Assembly: GCF_002093625.1 (NCBI RefSeq) | Contig: NZ_MRWD01000012.1 | Location: forward strand, 1 to 64,000 | Length of the DNA stretch: 64,000 nt | Direction of reading: 5' to 3' | Source: Rouxiella silvae | GTDB taxonomy: Bacteria > Pseudomonadota > Gammaproteobacteria > Enterobacterales > Enterobacteriaceae | Shown here: one piece after another, positions 30,020 to 42,853 of the stretch | Layout: each line of letters opens with the position of its first letter | How positions within the stretch are numbered: the first letter of the stretch is position 1 | The notes under the pieces: model-generated | What the model saw: the letters and a program-made list of their open reading frames with translations, nothing else | Told to the model about the DNA's origin: nothing | The model's database searches: none | Program-made: the position numbers and the translations under genes

Positions 30020-30835
30020 ATGACTTCTTCATTTCCCCTGCAACGTCTTCTTTCGATTATGAAAACCCTGCGCGATCCGACTGCGGGTTGCCCGTGGGAC
30101 AAAGCGCAAAGTTTCGAGACCATTGCTCCCTATACGCTGGAAGAGACCTATGAAGTGCTGGATGCTATTCAGCGCAAGGACTTTGCCGATCTGCGTGACG
30201 AGCTGGGCGACCTGCTGTTTCAGGTGGTGTTTTACGCTCAGATGGGCAGTGAACAGGGGCTTTTTGATTTTGATGATATCTGCGCGGCGATTTCCGAGAA
30301 ATTGGAGCGTCGCCATCCGCATATTTTCAACGCGGATGAAAATGCAGACACTAAAGACAAGGCGCAGGTACTGCTGGATTGGGAAAAGGGGAAAACCCAG
30401 GAGCGGGCTGATAAGGCACTTTTCTCTGCACTAGACGATATCCCTGCCACGCTTCCTGCATTGATGAAGGCGCATAAAATTCAGAAGCGCTGCGCCAACG
30501 TCGGCTTCGACTGGACAACCCTTGGTCCGGTGGTTGATAAAGTTTACGAAGAGATCGACGAGGTGATGTTTGAAGCCAAACAGGCGGTAGTGGATCAGGA
30601 GAAACTCGGCGAGGAAATTGGCGATTTGCTGTTCGCGACCGTGAATCTTTCCAGGCATCTTGGTCACAAAGCTGAGGGTGCACTTCAGGCTGCCAATATT
30701 AAATTTGAACGTCGTTTCCGTCAGGTTGAACACATTATTCGTGACGCGGGGCTGACGATGGAAGACGCCAGTCTAGAGCAGATGGAAGAAGCATGGCAGC
30801 AGATAAAACAGCAGGAAAAATCAGGTCTGGTATAA
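30020..30835 (+). CDS. mazG: Nucleoside triphosphate pyrophosphohydrolase MazG
   Basis: House-cleaning NTP pyrophosphatase that hydrolyses all (d)NTPs to monophosphates and, in E. coli, lowers ppGpp levels during stress. The product is 271 residues from ATG 30020; a TTG twelve bases upstream in frame is unlikely. It contains GCPWDKAQSFETIAPYTLEE, the ExxE and ExxD metal motifs (EETYEVLD, RDELGDLLFQ) and a second MazG domain (EEIGDLLFATVNL). The mazEF toxin-antitoxin pair that separates relA and mazG in E. coli is not present. Confidence 0.96.
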   Translation: MTSSFPLQRLLSIMKTLRDPTAGCPWDKAQSFETIAPYTLEETYEVLDAIQRKDFADLRDELGDLLFQVVFYAQMGSEQGLFDFDDICAAISEKLERRHPHIFNADENADTKDKAQVLLDWEKGKTQERADKALFSALDDIPATLPALMKAHKIQKRCANVGFDWTTLGPVVDKVYEEIDEVMFEAKQAVVDQEKLGEEIGDLLFATVNLSRHLGHKAEGALQAANIKFERRFRQVEHIIRDAGLTMEDASLEQMEEAWQQIKQQEKSGLV

Positions 30836-31092
30836 AAATTACCTTGCCGTGATCAATATCAAAACTCGGTAACACACCGCTGCTAACATAGCGTTTATTG
30901 ATGTTCCCGCGGTGAAATATCAAAAATTTAATAAATTGAATTTCAACGCGTTTTTTTACGGTTTTACGGGCTTTTTTAGCAAGATATAGTAGTTACTTGT
31001 CTGTTCTATAAGGTTTTTATGATGCTCTGCCCCAATGTGTTCGTGAGAGAGCTTGCCGCAGGGTTGGCGGGTGAAGAGAGTAAAACGATCGT

Positions 31093-31121
31093 TTGTGACC
31101 CAAGGAAGGTTCGGGTATACT
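31093..31121 (+). promoter_or_regulatory. Probable sigma-70 promoter of pyrG
   Basis: TTGTGA, 17 bases, TATACT, 55 bases before the pyrG ATG. The remainder of the gene-free stretch 30836-31175 is AT-rich with several T-runs, and I see no other firm element in it. A small AACCT-CTC-AGGTT hairpin overlaps the pyrG ribosome site region. Confidence 0.6.
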
Positions 31122-31160
31122 ATTTTCCCGTCTTGGTTCTTCCATCGTCTTTAAACCTAA

Positions 31161-32813
<1,653 letters not shown>

Positions 32814-32872
32814 AATATAAGGCCGGTGACACGCTTGCCCAAGGCGGCGTGTCTCTGAGTCTGAAGCTTTAG

Positions 32873-34201
<1,329 letters not shown>

Positions 34202-34221
34202 TTTCTGAGCCCTAGCTTTAC

Positions 34222-34246
34222 AAAACCCGCTTCGGCGGGTTTTTTT
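34222..34246 (+). terminator. Intrinsic terminator of eno
   Basis: AAAACCCGC-TTCG-GCGGGTTTTTTT, 20 bases after the stop. It separates eno from the accessory gene downstream. Confidence 0.94.
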
Positions 34247-34339
34247 ATTTATAAACCAAAGTATAACCATCAACGTTAACTGATGGGTCTATCTGTAGCC
34301 TATGCTTATTATATTCTCTTTCCTCTCCGAGATAATAAT

Positions 34340-37300
34340 ATGCCCAATAACCGAACGAGTAGAACCTCCTCTATTAACGGCTCAATACCCTTGCCAGCCA
34401 GTATTTCACCACGTATAGCCAATCCATTTTTAAAAGTAATTAACAGTCACTCATGTCCATCCAGTAATAAAAATCTTTCTAAAATAAATAAAAATGATTG
34501 GAAAGTGATAGACGAACATATAATGCTGACTAAAGGAGAGCCACAGCGTGAAATTAGCTTACCTAAAAATTTTCGAGAAGTAATTATTAGTCATGCCCCA
34601 ACATTATTAGGGTTGTCACCCAATATTTTCATGTCATTAGCTCATCACATTCCTTCAATTAATTCACCAGAAAATGCTTACTCAAATATTATACCGTCTC
34701 TCCTTAGTCTAGAAAATCTGTGCGCGACGGTATCCAGTGCCTGGCAAATTATTCCAGCACTCCCTCAATGGCCTTCAGGTGCGAGCGCCAATCCGTTAAC
34801 GTTGCAAAACCCCAATATGCATAAACCCTCTGACAGTTTTAATGTGCTCAAAACGCAGTTACAGGCGTTTCAGCTCACGTCAGACACCTTTCAAAACACT
34901 GTGCTTATAAATTATCTGGTCAATAAATATGTCCTTTTCTTCAGAGAGGACGACGTTCAACCGCCGCTAGAGCGCATCAGACGGGAGCTGGATGATGGAC
35001 GTTCGCGTGACGGTTTTAACCGCTTGCCTACCCGCGGTTTTAAAACGTTAAGCGTGATTAATCCTGCCGTTAACGGTAATTCCAGCGCAGCCGAAGTGAT
35101 TCGCTGGGCAGATAGGCAAATGCAGGCTAGCAGAATACTGTTTACCCTTGCCTGGGACGAGGGTGCGGGAGGCATTGCGGCCTATCTTGGCGCGGGTTTG
35201 GCATCGACGCTTGGCGCGTTTGCCCAAACCCTGGGCGCAATAATGGACGGTACGCTGTTGGACCGTGAGCCGGGTGAGACTCATGCGGAATGGCTGCTCA
35301 GATTGAGCAGCAATATTATCATCCCCCCGGAGGCGGCGGCTGCACGTGCGTTTAAAGTTAATCCGACTATCATAAATCGCGTTACCCCCTCTAGCCCCAG
35401 TGGTCTGAGGGTGAGTCATAAGGCCAGCGGATTAATGCGCACACTCTCGCCGGCGGCTGGCGAATCAAAGCTTTATATCAACGTACAAGACAAGAGTTAC
35501 GCCTTGACTCCTCACACCACTGAGGGCGTTTATCGCCTAAATAACGGGCGTGAAATTTATCTTAACCCGCTAGTCGGTGAGTGGAGAAGATTTTGTTCGG
35601 GTAACTCACATCTCAATGCCAAATCGCTTTCTGCCATTCCTGATGAATTACTCCGCCTCTCGCCGGGAGATCATTCAGTATTGGCGTTCAGGGGAGAGAT
35701 TAGCCCCGAGAGCAAAGTCTGGACACAGCCGGATACTGGTAAATACTACCTTGAAGTCCTCAAGCTTGACCCAGCAAATCAGAATAGTGTGGTTAGTCAC
35801 TATGTTGAAGGCCACCTTGAGGGGCGTTTTTTTAGCATTAAGAACCCAAGTCAGCAGGCAGATAAACACCCTTTACTGGAGTGGAAATCCGGCATCGGTA
35901 AATGGGAAGTCGTGGCAAACATTAACAGCGTAGTGACCAACAGCGTAACTTCTCCAATCTTTCGAGGCTTGCCATCCAGTGTACAGGTCGTTCCCCTGGT
36001 TACATTGGATCCGGCATTATCACTGCCCGGTTTTGCCCATACCTATCGCCTTGACAATACGGGTGAGATTTTCATTCGTACGGGCACAACGCGTCGTGGG
36101 GTGGCCCAATACATCAAGGTTGAACAGAGTAAAAGTCATCCTAAAATTTTTAGGCTTAACGTTTTTGACCGCGCAAAGGATCTTCGCGAAATTCGTTATT
36201 ACCGCTATCAAGAAAACGGTGAGTTTACACTCGATAATGTGATTTCCTGCCATCGTGTCAAACGCGCTGAAGACAATCTTTGCCAGCCTGGAACCTCGGG
36301 GCAAGCATCACAAAATAATCCCTCCTTGTTATATAAAAAAACGGTGGAACAAAATTCAAAAATAATTGCGGATAAAATCCATGAGATGAGGCTCAATACG
36401 CTAGAAATGGTGCCGATACAACGTCCCAATCTACCCTCGGTTCGCACTGCCGTAAGTATTGAGGATATACAAAATGGCTACCGCAGTATGATCATTGCTG
36501 AAATCCCAATAACCCGAGTCCTTACGGTATTTGAATCCCAGAAAGTAATGGCTGAAGCGATAACCACTCGTTATAACAAGATAACCCACGGAAAAGCTCC
36601 AGCTACCTCGGCAGAATACAGTTATATTTTATTTGATAAGTTAATTAAAGGCGGGATAAGCAACGACAATCTTTTAGTGGTTAATTTTTTACTGCAAGGA
36701 GAAGTGAAACATACTGCTCTCTTTTTTTCCTCTCACGGCGGTATTGAAAGAATATTAGGTCCGACGACTTCCGTATTTGAGCCGCAGAAGGTTTCGGTTG
36801 AACAGTTGTATAAGGCCAGTCAGTCGTTAGTAAACGGTTTTGAAATATTAAACCCATGGTCAGATAAAAATAAACATGTTGTCTACAAGGCAGGTGCGAG
36901 CCGTGATTCAATAAAAAGGGATATGGTGAAAATCCTGAAAGAGTCCGGCATAGAGATTAATGACGATTATATTCCTGGTCAGGGGGGCGTACCCAAATAT
37001 CGTGGAACGCTAAGGCTTGAGGATGTCGAGCTTGTGGCACAGGATCCCGTCCGTGATTCTTACTGTTTGCTTAATCCCGGAGAGGCTACATTCAGAGAAA
37101 CGATACGGGAGAATTATGGCATCCTTGCCCGTGGAGAAGCCGTACTCAATGAGCCTATGGGCACGATGAAGGGTAGGCCATCATCCCTTGGGGCGCGTTT
37201 TGACAGCATAAACCAGATTTTCAGTCAGTTGGCAGTACTCGACGACAGTCAGCTGCGTGCATTTATCAAAGAGAAATTCGGCGAAGAACGGCTGGATAAA

Positions 37301-38296
37301 AAAACCGATCTGTTCAGAAGGTCGATTGTCCAGACTTTAAATAACCTAAATAGTTATCGCCCCGGCGGTGGACGAGTGAACCGGCTAGTGTTGCTTAAAT
37401 CTCGGCTGCCCACATCATCATCGGAAGTCCTTGGGTTTGTGACGAATGATAAAAATGATCCTGACCCATTTTTCAGTATTATTCACAAAGAACAGTGGGG
37501 CTATATGAATTTATTCACTTACGCCAGTCAGATGCATTTAATTTGCCACGAAATGAGCCATGTTCCCGAGCCAAGTTTTTTGACCGACAACACTCGATTG
37601 AAAACGTATGATTTCTTCTATAACAATTTGGCGGGGCACGGAACTTTCTTCCAACCTTATCCCAATCGAATCAGCTCTTATTCGCTTGAACACAACGACG
37701 TGGTGTTTTCAAAAGATACTGAGTCACATTTAGTGCTTAAGTCTTATGATGAATATTTGACTAGCGAGCATGAGGAGAGTGTTGATTTCAAAAACGTCGA
37801 TGATCGAGTGGTTTTCAAAGGAAATATTGACACAGGGTTTAACAAAAAAATTGCCGAGCTGAATAAGTTGATTGGTACTTATAATGCGGGTGAGGGGCTT
37901 TATTCCGATGTGCAGCTCGAGGAAAGATATCTATTGGAGTTTACTGAACGCTTCAACGAGGCTATGAAAAAATCTGGGTTATCTGAAATAAAGCTTGGCC
38001 TGAAGACTTTGACTCGCCGTAGGAACGACGGGAGTCAAAAACTGGAAATTGATCCGAATGCTTATGAAGCGATGAGGCGGTTTTTTCAGCGTATCGCCAA
38101 CGACAAGGAGGCGCGGATTGCCATTGTTATGAACAATGCCGACAGTATTACTTACTATCAATTTCTACTGGCGGCTGAAAAAGAGCTAATAAGCCCACAT
38201 CTTCCTAACGGCGGCAGTTTACCAAAACCAGACGAAAGACTGCCTTGGGCAGATTCGGATGAATCGGAAGACAGCGAGATGTCAGACAAAAGGTAG
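34340..38296 (+). CDS. Unrecognised large protein (about 1318 residues) with HEMSH motif; candidate secreted toxin/effector
   Basis: I do not recognise the family with certainty. The start is taken at ATG 34340 (GAGA at 34329-34332); ATG 34283 in the same frame adds 19 residues but lacks a ribosome site and lies in a CCATCA/TGATGG inverted repeat. The N-terminus is Ser/Asn/Pro-rich with no Sec signal. Residues about 270-306 are Ala/Gly-rich and hydrophobic. Residues about 375-525 and 555-640 look like beta-rich repeats (GVYRLNNGREIYL, HTYRLDNTGEIFI), followed by a break at VKRAEDNLCQPG. A block near 761-801 ends in HTALFFSSHGG. Residues 1070-1074 are HEMSH, which fits the HExxH zinc-protease motif. 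The tail is acidic (DSDESEDSEMSD). GC is low (34441-34500 is 25% against 58% at 33001-33060 in eno), so it is probably transferred. It sits alone between eno and queE. Confidence 0.75.
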   Translation: MPNNRTSRTSSINGSIPLPASISPRIANPFLKVINSHSCPSSNKNLSKINKNDWKVIDEHIMLTKGEPQREISLPKNFREVIISHAPTLLGLSPNIFMSLAHHIPSINSPENAYSNIIPSLLSLENLCATVSSAWQIIPALPQWPSGASANPLTLQNPNMHKPSDSFNVLKTQLQAFQLTSDTFQNTVLINYLVNKYVLFFREDDVQPPLERIRRELDDGRSRDGFNRLPTRGFKTLSVINPAVNGNSSAAEVIRWADRQMQASRILFTLAWDEGAGGIAAYLGAGLASTLGAFAQTLGAIMDGTLLDREPGETHAEWLLRLSSNIIIPPEAAAARAFKVNPTIINRVTPSSPSGLRVSHKASGLMRTLSPAAGESKLYINVQDKSYALTPHTTEGVYRLNNGREIYLNPLVGEWRRFCSGNSHLNAKSLSAIPDELLRLSPGDHSVLAFRGEISPESKVWTQPDTGKYYLEVLKLDPANQNSVVSHYVEGHLEGRFFSIKNPSQQADKHPLLEWKSGIGKWEVVANINSVVTNSVTSPIFRGLPSSVQVVPLVTLDPALSLPGFAHTYRLDNTGEIFIRTGTTRRGVAQYIKVEQSKSHPKIFRLNVFDRAKDLREIRYYRYQENGEFTLDNVISCHRVKRAEDNLCQPGTSGQASQNNPSLLYKKTVEQNSKIIADKIHEMRLNTLEMVPIQRPNLPSVRTAVSIEDIQNGYRSMIIAEIPITRVLTVFESQKVMAEAITTRYNKITHGKAPATSAEYSYILFDKLIKGGISNDNLLVVNFLLQGEVKHTALFFSSHGGIERILGPTTSVFEPQKVSVEQLYKASQSLVNGFEILNPWSDKNKHVVYKAGASRDSIKRDMVKILKESGIEINDDYIPGQGGVPKYRGTLRLEDVELVAQDPVRDSYCLLNPGEATFRETIRENYGILARGEAVLNEPMGTMKGRPSSLGARFDSINQIFSQLAVLDDSQLRAFIKEKFGEERLDKKTDLFRRSIVQTLNNLNSYRPGGGRVNRLVLLKSRLPTSSSEVLGFVTNDKNDPDPFFSIIHKEQWGYMNLFTYASQMHLICHEMSHVPEPSFLTDNTRLKTYDFFYNNLAGHGTFFQPYPNRISSYSLEHNDVVFSKDTESHLVLKSYDEYLTSEHEESVDFKNVDDRVVFKGNIDTGFNKKIAELNKLIGTYNAGEGLYSDVQLEERYLLEFTERFNEAMKKSGLSEIKLGLKTLTRRRNDGSQKLEIDPNAYEAMRRFFQRIANDKEARIAIVMNNADSITYYQFLLAAEKELISPHLPNGGSLPKPDERLPWADSDESEDSEMSDKR

Positions 38297-38385
38297 GGCG
38301 GCGTGAGAATTGCCCTGCGTCAGATTTGGCTCAGGGTAAGATGTCTGCGATAATATCGATTGGCTCCTTAAACTCTGAGATACGC

Positions 38386-39057
38386 ATGCAGTACCCGATT
38401 AACGAGATGTTCGAAACCCTGCAAGGGGAAGGCTATTTTACCGGCGTGCCGGCTATTTTTATTCGTTTGCAAGGCTGCCCGGTAGGTTGCAGCTGGTGCG
38501 ACACGAAACACACTTGGGAAAAATTTGCCGATCGTGAAGTCGATATGCAGCGTATCCTGGTGAAAACGCAGGAGAGTGACGCATGGGGCAATGCCAGCGC
38601 CGAAAAACTCCATCAGGTTATCCAGAATCAAGGTTGGACGGCAAAACACATCGTGATAACCGGTGGCGAGCCGTGTATTTACAATCTCGAGCCGTTGACT
38701 GAACTGTTGGAACAGGAAGGTTACAGCTGCCAGATTGAAACCAGCGGCACGCATGAAGTGCGCTGCTCGGCCAAAACCTGGGTCACCGTTTCACCAAAAG
38801 TGAACATGCGTGGCGGTTACGACATTCTGCCACAGGCGCTACAGCGCGCCGATGAGATTAAGCACCCGGTGGCTCGTCAGCGTGATATTGATGCGCTGGA
38901 ACAGCTGCTTGCCACGTTGAGTGACGATAAGGCGCGCATTATTGCCCTGCAGCCGATCAGCCAGAAAGAAGAAGCCACCAAATTATGTATCGCGACGTGT
39001 ATCGCGAAAAATTGGCGGCTTTCGATGCAAACTCACAAGTATCTCAATATCGCCTAA
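38386..39057 (+). CDS. queE: 7-carboxy-7-deazaguanine synthase
   Basis: Radical SAM enzyme that makes 7-carboxy-7-deazaguanine from 6-carboxytetrahydropterin in queuosine biosynthesis. The start is ATG 38386 (MQYPINEMF), where E. coli QueE begins; upstream in-frame starts add 20 unconserved residues. The 223 residues equal E. coli. The cluster motif is CPVGCSWC (CxxxCxxC) and the SAM glycine motif is VITGGEP. It converges on queD, the preceding pathway step, 50 bases away. Confidence 0.96.
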   Translation: MQYPINEMFETLQGEGYFTGVPAIFIRLQGCPVGCSWCDTKHTWEKFADREVDMQRILVKTQESDAWGNASAEKLHQVIQNQGWTAKHIVITGGEPCIYNLEPLTELLEQEGYSCQIETSGTHEVRCSAKTWVTVSPKVNMRGGYDILPQALQRADEIKHPVARQRDIDALEQLLATLSDDKARIIALQPISQKEEATKLCIATCIAKNWRLSMQTHKYLNIA

Positions 39058-39107
39058 TACTAGCGTTGATTATTGATACTGTTTAAAGAAATGACTGACA
39101 GGGCCGA

Positions 39108-39467
39108 TTAACCGCGATAAACGCAGCCGGCGGTGCAAGTTTCTTTAATGCGCACCGCGCTCAACAGTGGGAGCAGAGGTTTCATCTTGTTCCAGATCCA
39201 CTCGGCCAGCACTTCGCTGGTTGGGTTCTCAAGGCCAGGGATATCATTGAGATAATAGTGATCCAAGCTGTCGAGTATCGGCCCAAAGGCAACTTTTAAT
39301 TCAGCAAAATCCATCACCCAACCAGTGTGTGGATCCACTTCCCCAGTGATCTCCAAACGTACGGCAAAAGAGTGCCCGTGAAGGCGACCGCATTTATGTC
39401 CTGCTGGAACGTGAGGCAGGTGATGAGCGGCTTCGAACATAAAATCTTTAAATAATGTAGTGGTCAT
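39108..39467 (-). CDS. queD: 6-carboxy-5,6,7,8-tetrahydropterin synthase
   Basis: Converts dihydroneopterin triphosphate to 6-carboxytetrahydropterin, the QueE substrate. The 119 residues contain the catalytic cysteine and zinc histidines in [11 protein letters not shown], a further zinc-ligand His in EAAHHLPH, and the catalytic LDHYYLNDI. The C-terminal ETCTAGC is typical. It is divergent from the alpha/beta hydrolase gene. Confidence 0.96.
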   Translation of the reverse strand: MTTTLFKDFMFEAAHHLPHVPAGHKCGRLHGHSFAVRLEITGEVDPHTGWVMDFAELKVAFGPILDSLDHYYLNDIPGLENPTSEVLAEWIWNKMKPLLPLLSAVRIKETCTAGCVYRG

Positions 39468-39637
39468 AACACTGTCTCGTTGACTGCAAAAAACGCGGCA
39501 TATTAACGGAATCCAGCCTGTTGCGCCATGAGTTATCTGCTCTGTGAATAGACAGATATTGAGCTTTGGTGTATTTACTCATGGTGACCCCATGACTTAC
39601 AGTGGTGGCGTAAGATACTAACCTATTGAGATAGTGA

Positions 39638-40711
39638 ATGATTAAAGTGCTACGTTGGGCTGTACTCTTGCTGATATTTTCTGCAACAGCTAAAGCCGAT
39701 GACCTATCGAATAATAATAAATCTGCCACGGGCGCGGCACCGGGGGTCAACAGCAGTGCACCTGTTGCAGCTGCGGCGCCGTCGTCTCCTGCTGTCGTTG
39801 CCAAAACGTCGCCTGCGGTGACTAAAGCCGTATCGCCTAAAGCTGCTGTCAAACCACCCGCGATTGTTTTAAAAACGCTGGCAGACGGCACGGGCAGTTT
39901 TTTCTATCCGGCCGGGGCCAATAAAAAGCCGCTTGAAGTTTATACCTATCAGCCTGCGGGCACCGATGCCAGCACGCCGATTATCATGGTGATGAGCGGT
40001 GCCGATCGTAATGCCTCGACCTACCGCAATGATTGGATCAAAGTGGCCGATCAGTACCATTTCCGTATTGTTGTGCCGCGTTTCACGGATCAGGATTTCC
40101 CAGGCGTTTACGGTTACAATTTGGGTAATATACAAGACCCTAAGACCCATCATCGGGTGCCGAAATCACAGTGGGGCTTTACGCTGGTCAACGATATTTT
40201 TAATACCTTACGTCAGCAAGGCATTACGACCCAGTCGCAGTACTATCTGTTTGGCAACAGCGCCGGTTGTCAGTTTGTGCATCGCATGTTAACGCTACTG
40301 CCTCAGCCCGAAGTAAAGGCCGCGATTTGTGCCGCCGCAGGATGGTGGACGCTGCCCGATACCGACCAGCGCTGGCCTTACGGGTTACGCGCATCGCCGA
40401 TAAAAGTCAGCCAGAGCCAGTTGGCGGAATACTTTGCCAAACCGGTGCTTATTGCCGTCGGTGCGAATGACGATGACCCAGAAAACCGCGTGCTGCGCCA
40501 CTCCAAAGGGGCGATGGCGCAGGGCACTAATCGCCTCGAGCGGGCCGAGAACTTCTTTACTACCTCGCAGCAGCAGGCCGAACAAAACTACATGCCGTTT
40601 AACTGGCACTTTGTGGCGCTGCCGGACGTGGCCCACGGCGGCAGCAATATGTCGATTTATGCCGCAGGGCAATTTTCGCGCTTTGAACAGCAGCATGAGT
40701 TTAATCCGTGA
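39638..40711 (+). CDS. Exported alpha/beta hydrolase of unknown substrate
   Basis: A 357-residue protein with a signal peptide (VLRWAVLLLIFSATAKADD). An Ala/Pro/Ser/Val-rich low-complexity linker covers residues about 25-75, then an alpha/beta-hydrolase domain. The nucleophile is Ser208 in the elbow GNSAG, the acid is likely in GANDDDPEN and the histidine in DVAHGGSNM. The pattern (single-domain serine hydrolase with MVMSGADRNASTYRNDW oxyanion region) resembles esterase/PHB-depolymerase-like and dienelactone-hydrolase-like enzymes. The linker may tether it in the envelope. It lies alone between queD and cysJ and ends at a clear terminator. The substrate is unknown. Confidence 0.82.
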   Translation: MIKVLRWAVLLLIFSATAKADDLSNNNKSATGAAPGVNSSAPVAAAAPSSPAVVAKTSPAVTKAVSPKAAVKPPAIVLKTLADGTGSFFYPAGANKKPLEVYTYQPAGTDASTPIIMVMSGADRNASTYRNDWIKVADQYHFRIVVPRFTDQDFPGVYGYNLGNIQDPKTHHRVPKSQWGFTLVNDIFNTLRQQGITTQSQYYLFGNSAGCQFVHRMLTLLPQPEVKAAICAAAGWWTLPDTDQRWPYGLRASPIKVSQSQLAEYFAKPVLIAVGANDDDPENRVLRHSKGAMAQGTNRLERAENFFTTSQQQAEQNYMPFNWHFVALPDVAHGGSNMSIYAAGQFSRFEQQHEFNP

Positions 40712-40770
40712 TTAATCGCCGTTGAGAAGCCTTTTCTCTGCGGCAACCCTGTGAACATAAAGATATTTAC

Positions 40771-40793
40771 AACCCCGCAAATGCGGGGTTTTC
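40771..40793 (+). terminator. Intrinsic terminator after the alpha/beta hydrolase gene
   Basis: AACCCCGC-AAAT-GCGGGGTTTTC: a perfect 8-bp stem followed by TTCTCATTT. Confidence 0.85.
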
Positions 40794-40795
40794 TC

Positions 40796-41050
40796 ATTTA
40801 TGGGCCACGATTTAATCGCTCTGAAAGACCCTGATTTTTTTATTAGTTATTTCAGTAGCCTATAACCGGCCCTTTACCACTTTTATCGATAGTTTTTACC
40901 TGAAAAAACACTTAGTCATTATGGTTATTTAATATTCCCATCACTTATTTAATTGTTATGATCTCGCTGGTTAACCTACACGCTAACAACACTTTCCGCA
41001 TAAAACAGCTCGTTGATACTAGCTAAAGCAATAAGGGAATTCGTACCGCG
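40796..41050 (+). promoter_or_regulatory. cysJIH promoter region (probable CysB control)
   Basis: An AT-rich stretch before cysJ with a -10-like TATGAT (40957-40962) and no fair -35, as expected for a CysB-activated promoter. I cannot define the CysB boxes by eye. Nothing else is seen in it. Confidence 0.35.
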
Positions 41051-42853
41051 ATGACGACTCAGGCACCTCCTACTTCTTTGCTCCCTCTCACCCCGGAGCA
41101 GATGGCACGGCTGCAATCGGCGATTGGTGACTATTCGCCAACCCAATTGGCCTGGTTATCCGGCTATTTTTGGGGAATGACCCATGCGCAGCCGGGTGCA
41201 GTTGCGGCACCTGCTCCGGCAGCGGCTGCGGCGTCGATTACGCTGATATCTGCCTCTCAGACCGGCAACGCGCGCCGGTTGGCCGAGCAACTGCGCGATG
41301 CGCTGGTGACGGCTAAGCTTAACGTTAATCTGGTGAACGCCGCTGATTACAAGTTTAAGCAGATTGGTCAGGAGAAACTGTTAGCGATCGTGGCCTCAAC
41401 GCAGGGTGAAGGTGAACCCGCCGAGGAAGCCGTGGCGTTGCACAAATTCCTGATGTCTAAAAAGGCGCCGAACATGCCAGATACGGCGTTTGCTGTGTTT
41501 GGACTGGGCGATACCTCTTACGAATTCTTCTGTCAGGCGGGGAAAGATTTTGATACGCGTCTGGGCGAACTGGGTGCAGAACGCCTGCTCGACAGAGTAG
41601 ACGCCGACGTTGAGTATCAGGAGCAGGCTGCCGACTGGATCTCGCGAGTCGTTGAGGTGCTGAAAAAGCGCGTTCCGGTCGAATCGCCGGCTGCTCAAGC
41701 CGCCTCGATATCGGGTAACGTTAACCTGCTCGACAGCAGCCCTTACAGTAAAGAACAGCCACTGACCGCCTTGCTGTCGGTGAATCAGAAGATTACCGGT
41801 CGCGACTCCGACAAAGACGTTCGCCACATTGAAATTGATTTGGGTGATTCTGGCCTGCGTTATCAGCCGGGCGATGCGCTGGGCGTATGGTTTGAAAATG
41901 ACCCGCAGCTGGTGAAAGAACTGGTTGAACTGCTGTGGCTCAAGGGCGATGAGCCGGTTGAGGTTAACGGCAAAACGCTGCCGCTAAATGATGCGCTACA
42001 GCACTACATAGAACTGACGCAAAACACCACGGTGATCGTTGATAAATACGCCGCCGTCTGTCGTGACACCGACCTGCTGGCGTTGTTGACCGATAAAAGT
42101 GCGCTCCAGCAGTATGCGCAAACCACGCCGTTCGTTGACATGGTGCGTCGCGCGCCAACCGAACTGCTGCCGCAGCAACTTGTGGACCTGTTGCGCCCGC
42201 TGACGCCGCGCCTGTACTCGATTGCATCGTCTCAGGCAGAAGCGGAAACTGAAGTTCATATTACCGTCGGCGCAGTACGTTATGACATTGACGGCCGCGC
42301 TCGCAGCGGCGGCGCTTCGGGTTATCTGGCCGATCGCCTTGAGGAGGACGCAGAGGTTCGCGTGTTCATCGAGCATAACGATAACTTCCGCCTGCCGGCT
42401 GACCCGCAGACCCCGGTCATCATGATTGGCCCTGGCACCGGTATCGCACCTTTTCGCGCCTTTATGCAACAGCGCGACAACGACGGTGCGGGTGGCAAGA
42501 ACTGGCTGTTTTTCGGTAATCCGCACTTCACCGATGATTTCCTCTATCAGGTTGAATGGCAGCGTTATGTCAAAGACGGTCTATTAACCCATATCAGTCT
42601 GGCTTGGTCTCGCGACCAGTCCGAGAAAGTTTATGTGCAGGACAAGCTGCGCGCCAAAGGTGCCGAAGTTTGGCAATGGCTACAGGAAGGCGCGCACATT
42701 TATGTCTGCGGTGACGCAAATCGAATGGCGAAAGATGTTGAACAGACGCTGCTTGAGCTGATTGCCGAGCACGGTTCAATGGATATCGAAACCGCCGATG
42801 AATTTTTGAGTGACCTACGTTTTGAGCGTCGTTACCAGCGAGATGTCTATTAA
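41051..42853 (+). CDS. cysJ: Sulfite reductase flavoprotein (alpha subunit)
   Basis: FAD/FMN subunit that passes NADPH electrons to CysI. The 600 residues match the family. It has an N-terminal flavodoxin domain ([27 protein letters not shown]), an FAD domain ([10 protein letters not shown]) and an NADPH domain ([14 protein letters not shown]), ending in the usual RRYQRDVY. Its TAA overlaps the cysI ATG (TAATG), implying coupled translation. Confidence 0.97.
   Translation: MTTQAPPTSLLPLTPEQMARLQSAIGDYSPTQLAWLSGYFWGMTHAQPGAVAAPAPAAAAASITLISASQTGNARRLAEQLRDALVTAKLNVNLVNAADYKFKQIGQEKLLAIVASTQGEGEPAEEAVALHKFLMSKKAPNMPDTAFAVFGLGDTSYEFFCQAGKDFDTRLGELGAERLLDRVDADVEYQEQAADWISRVVEVLKKRVPVESPAAQAASISGNVNLLDSSPYSKEQPLTALLSVNQKITGRDSDKDVRHIEIDLGDSGLRYQPGDALGVWFENDPQLVKELVELLWLKGDEPVEVNGKTLPLNDALQHYIELTQNTTVIVDKYAAVCRDTDLLALLTDKSALQQYAQTTPFVDMVRRAPTELLPQQLVDLLRPLTPRLYSIASSQAEAETEVHITVGAVRYDIDGRARSGGASGYLADRLEEDAEVRVFIEHNDNFRLPADPQTPVIMIGPGTGIAPFRAFMQQRDNDGAGGKNWLFFGNPHFTDDFLYQVEWQRYVKDGLLTHISLAWSRDQSEKVYVQDKLRAKGAEVWQWLQEGAHIYVCGDANRMAKDVEQTLLELIAEHGSMDIETADEFLSDLRFERRYQRDVY

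Noticed and set aside
34283-34339. Upstream ATG for the large orphan protein
   Set aside because: No ribosome site, and the ATG lies inside a small inverted repeat; ATG 34340 has a GAGA box. Not fully excluded.
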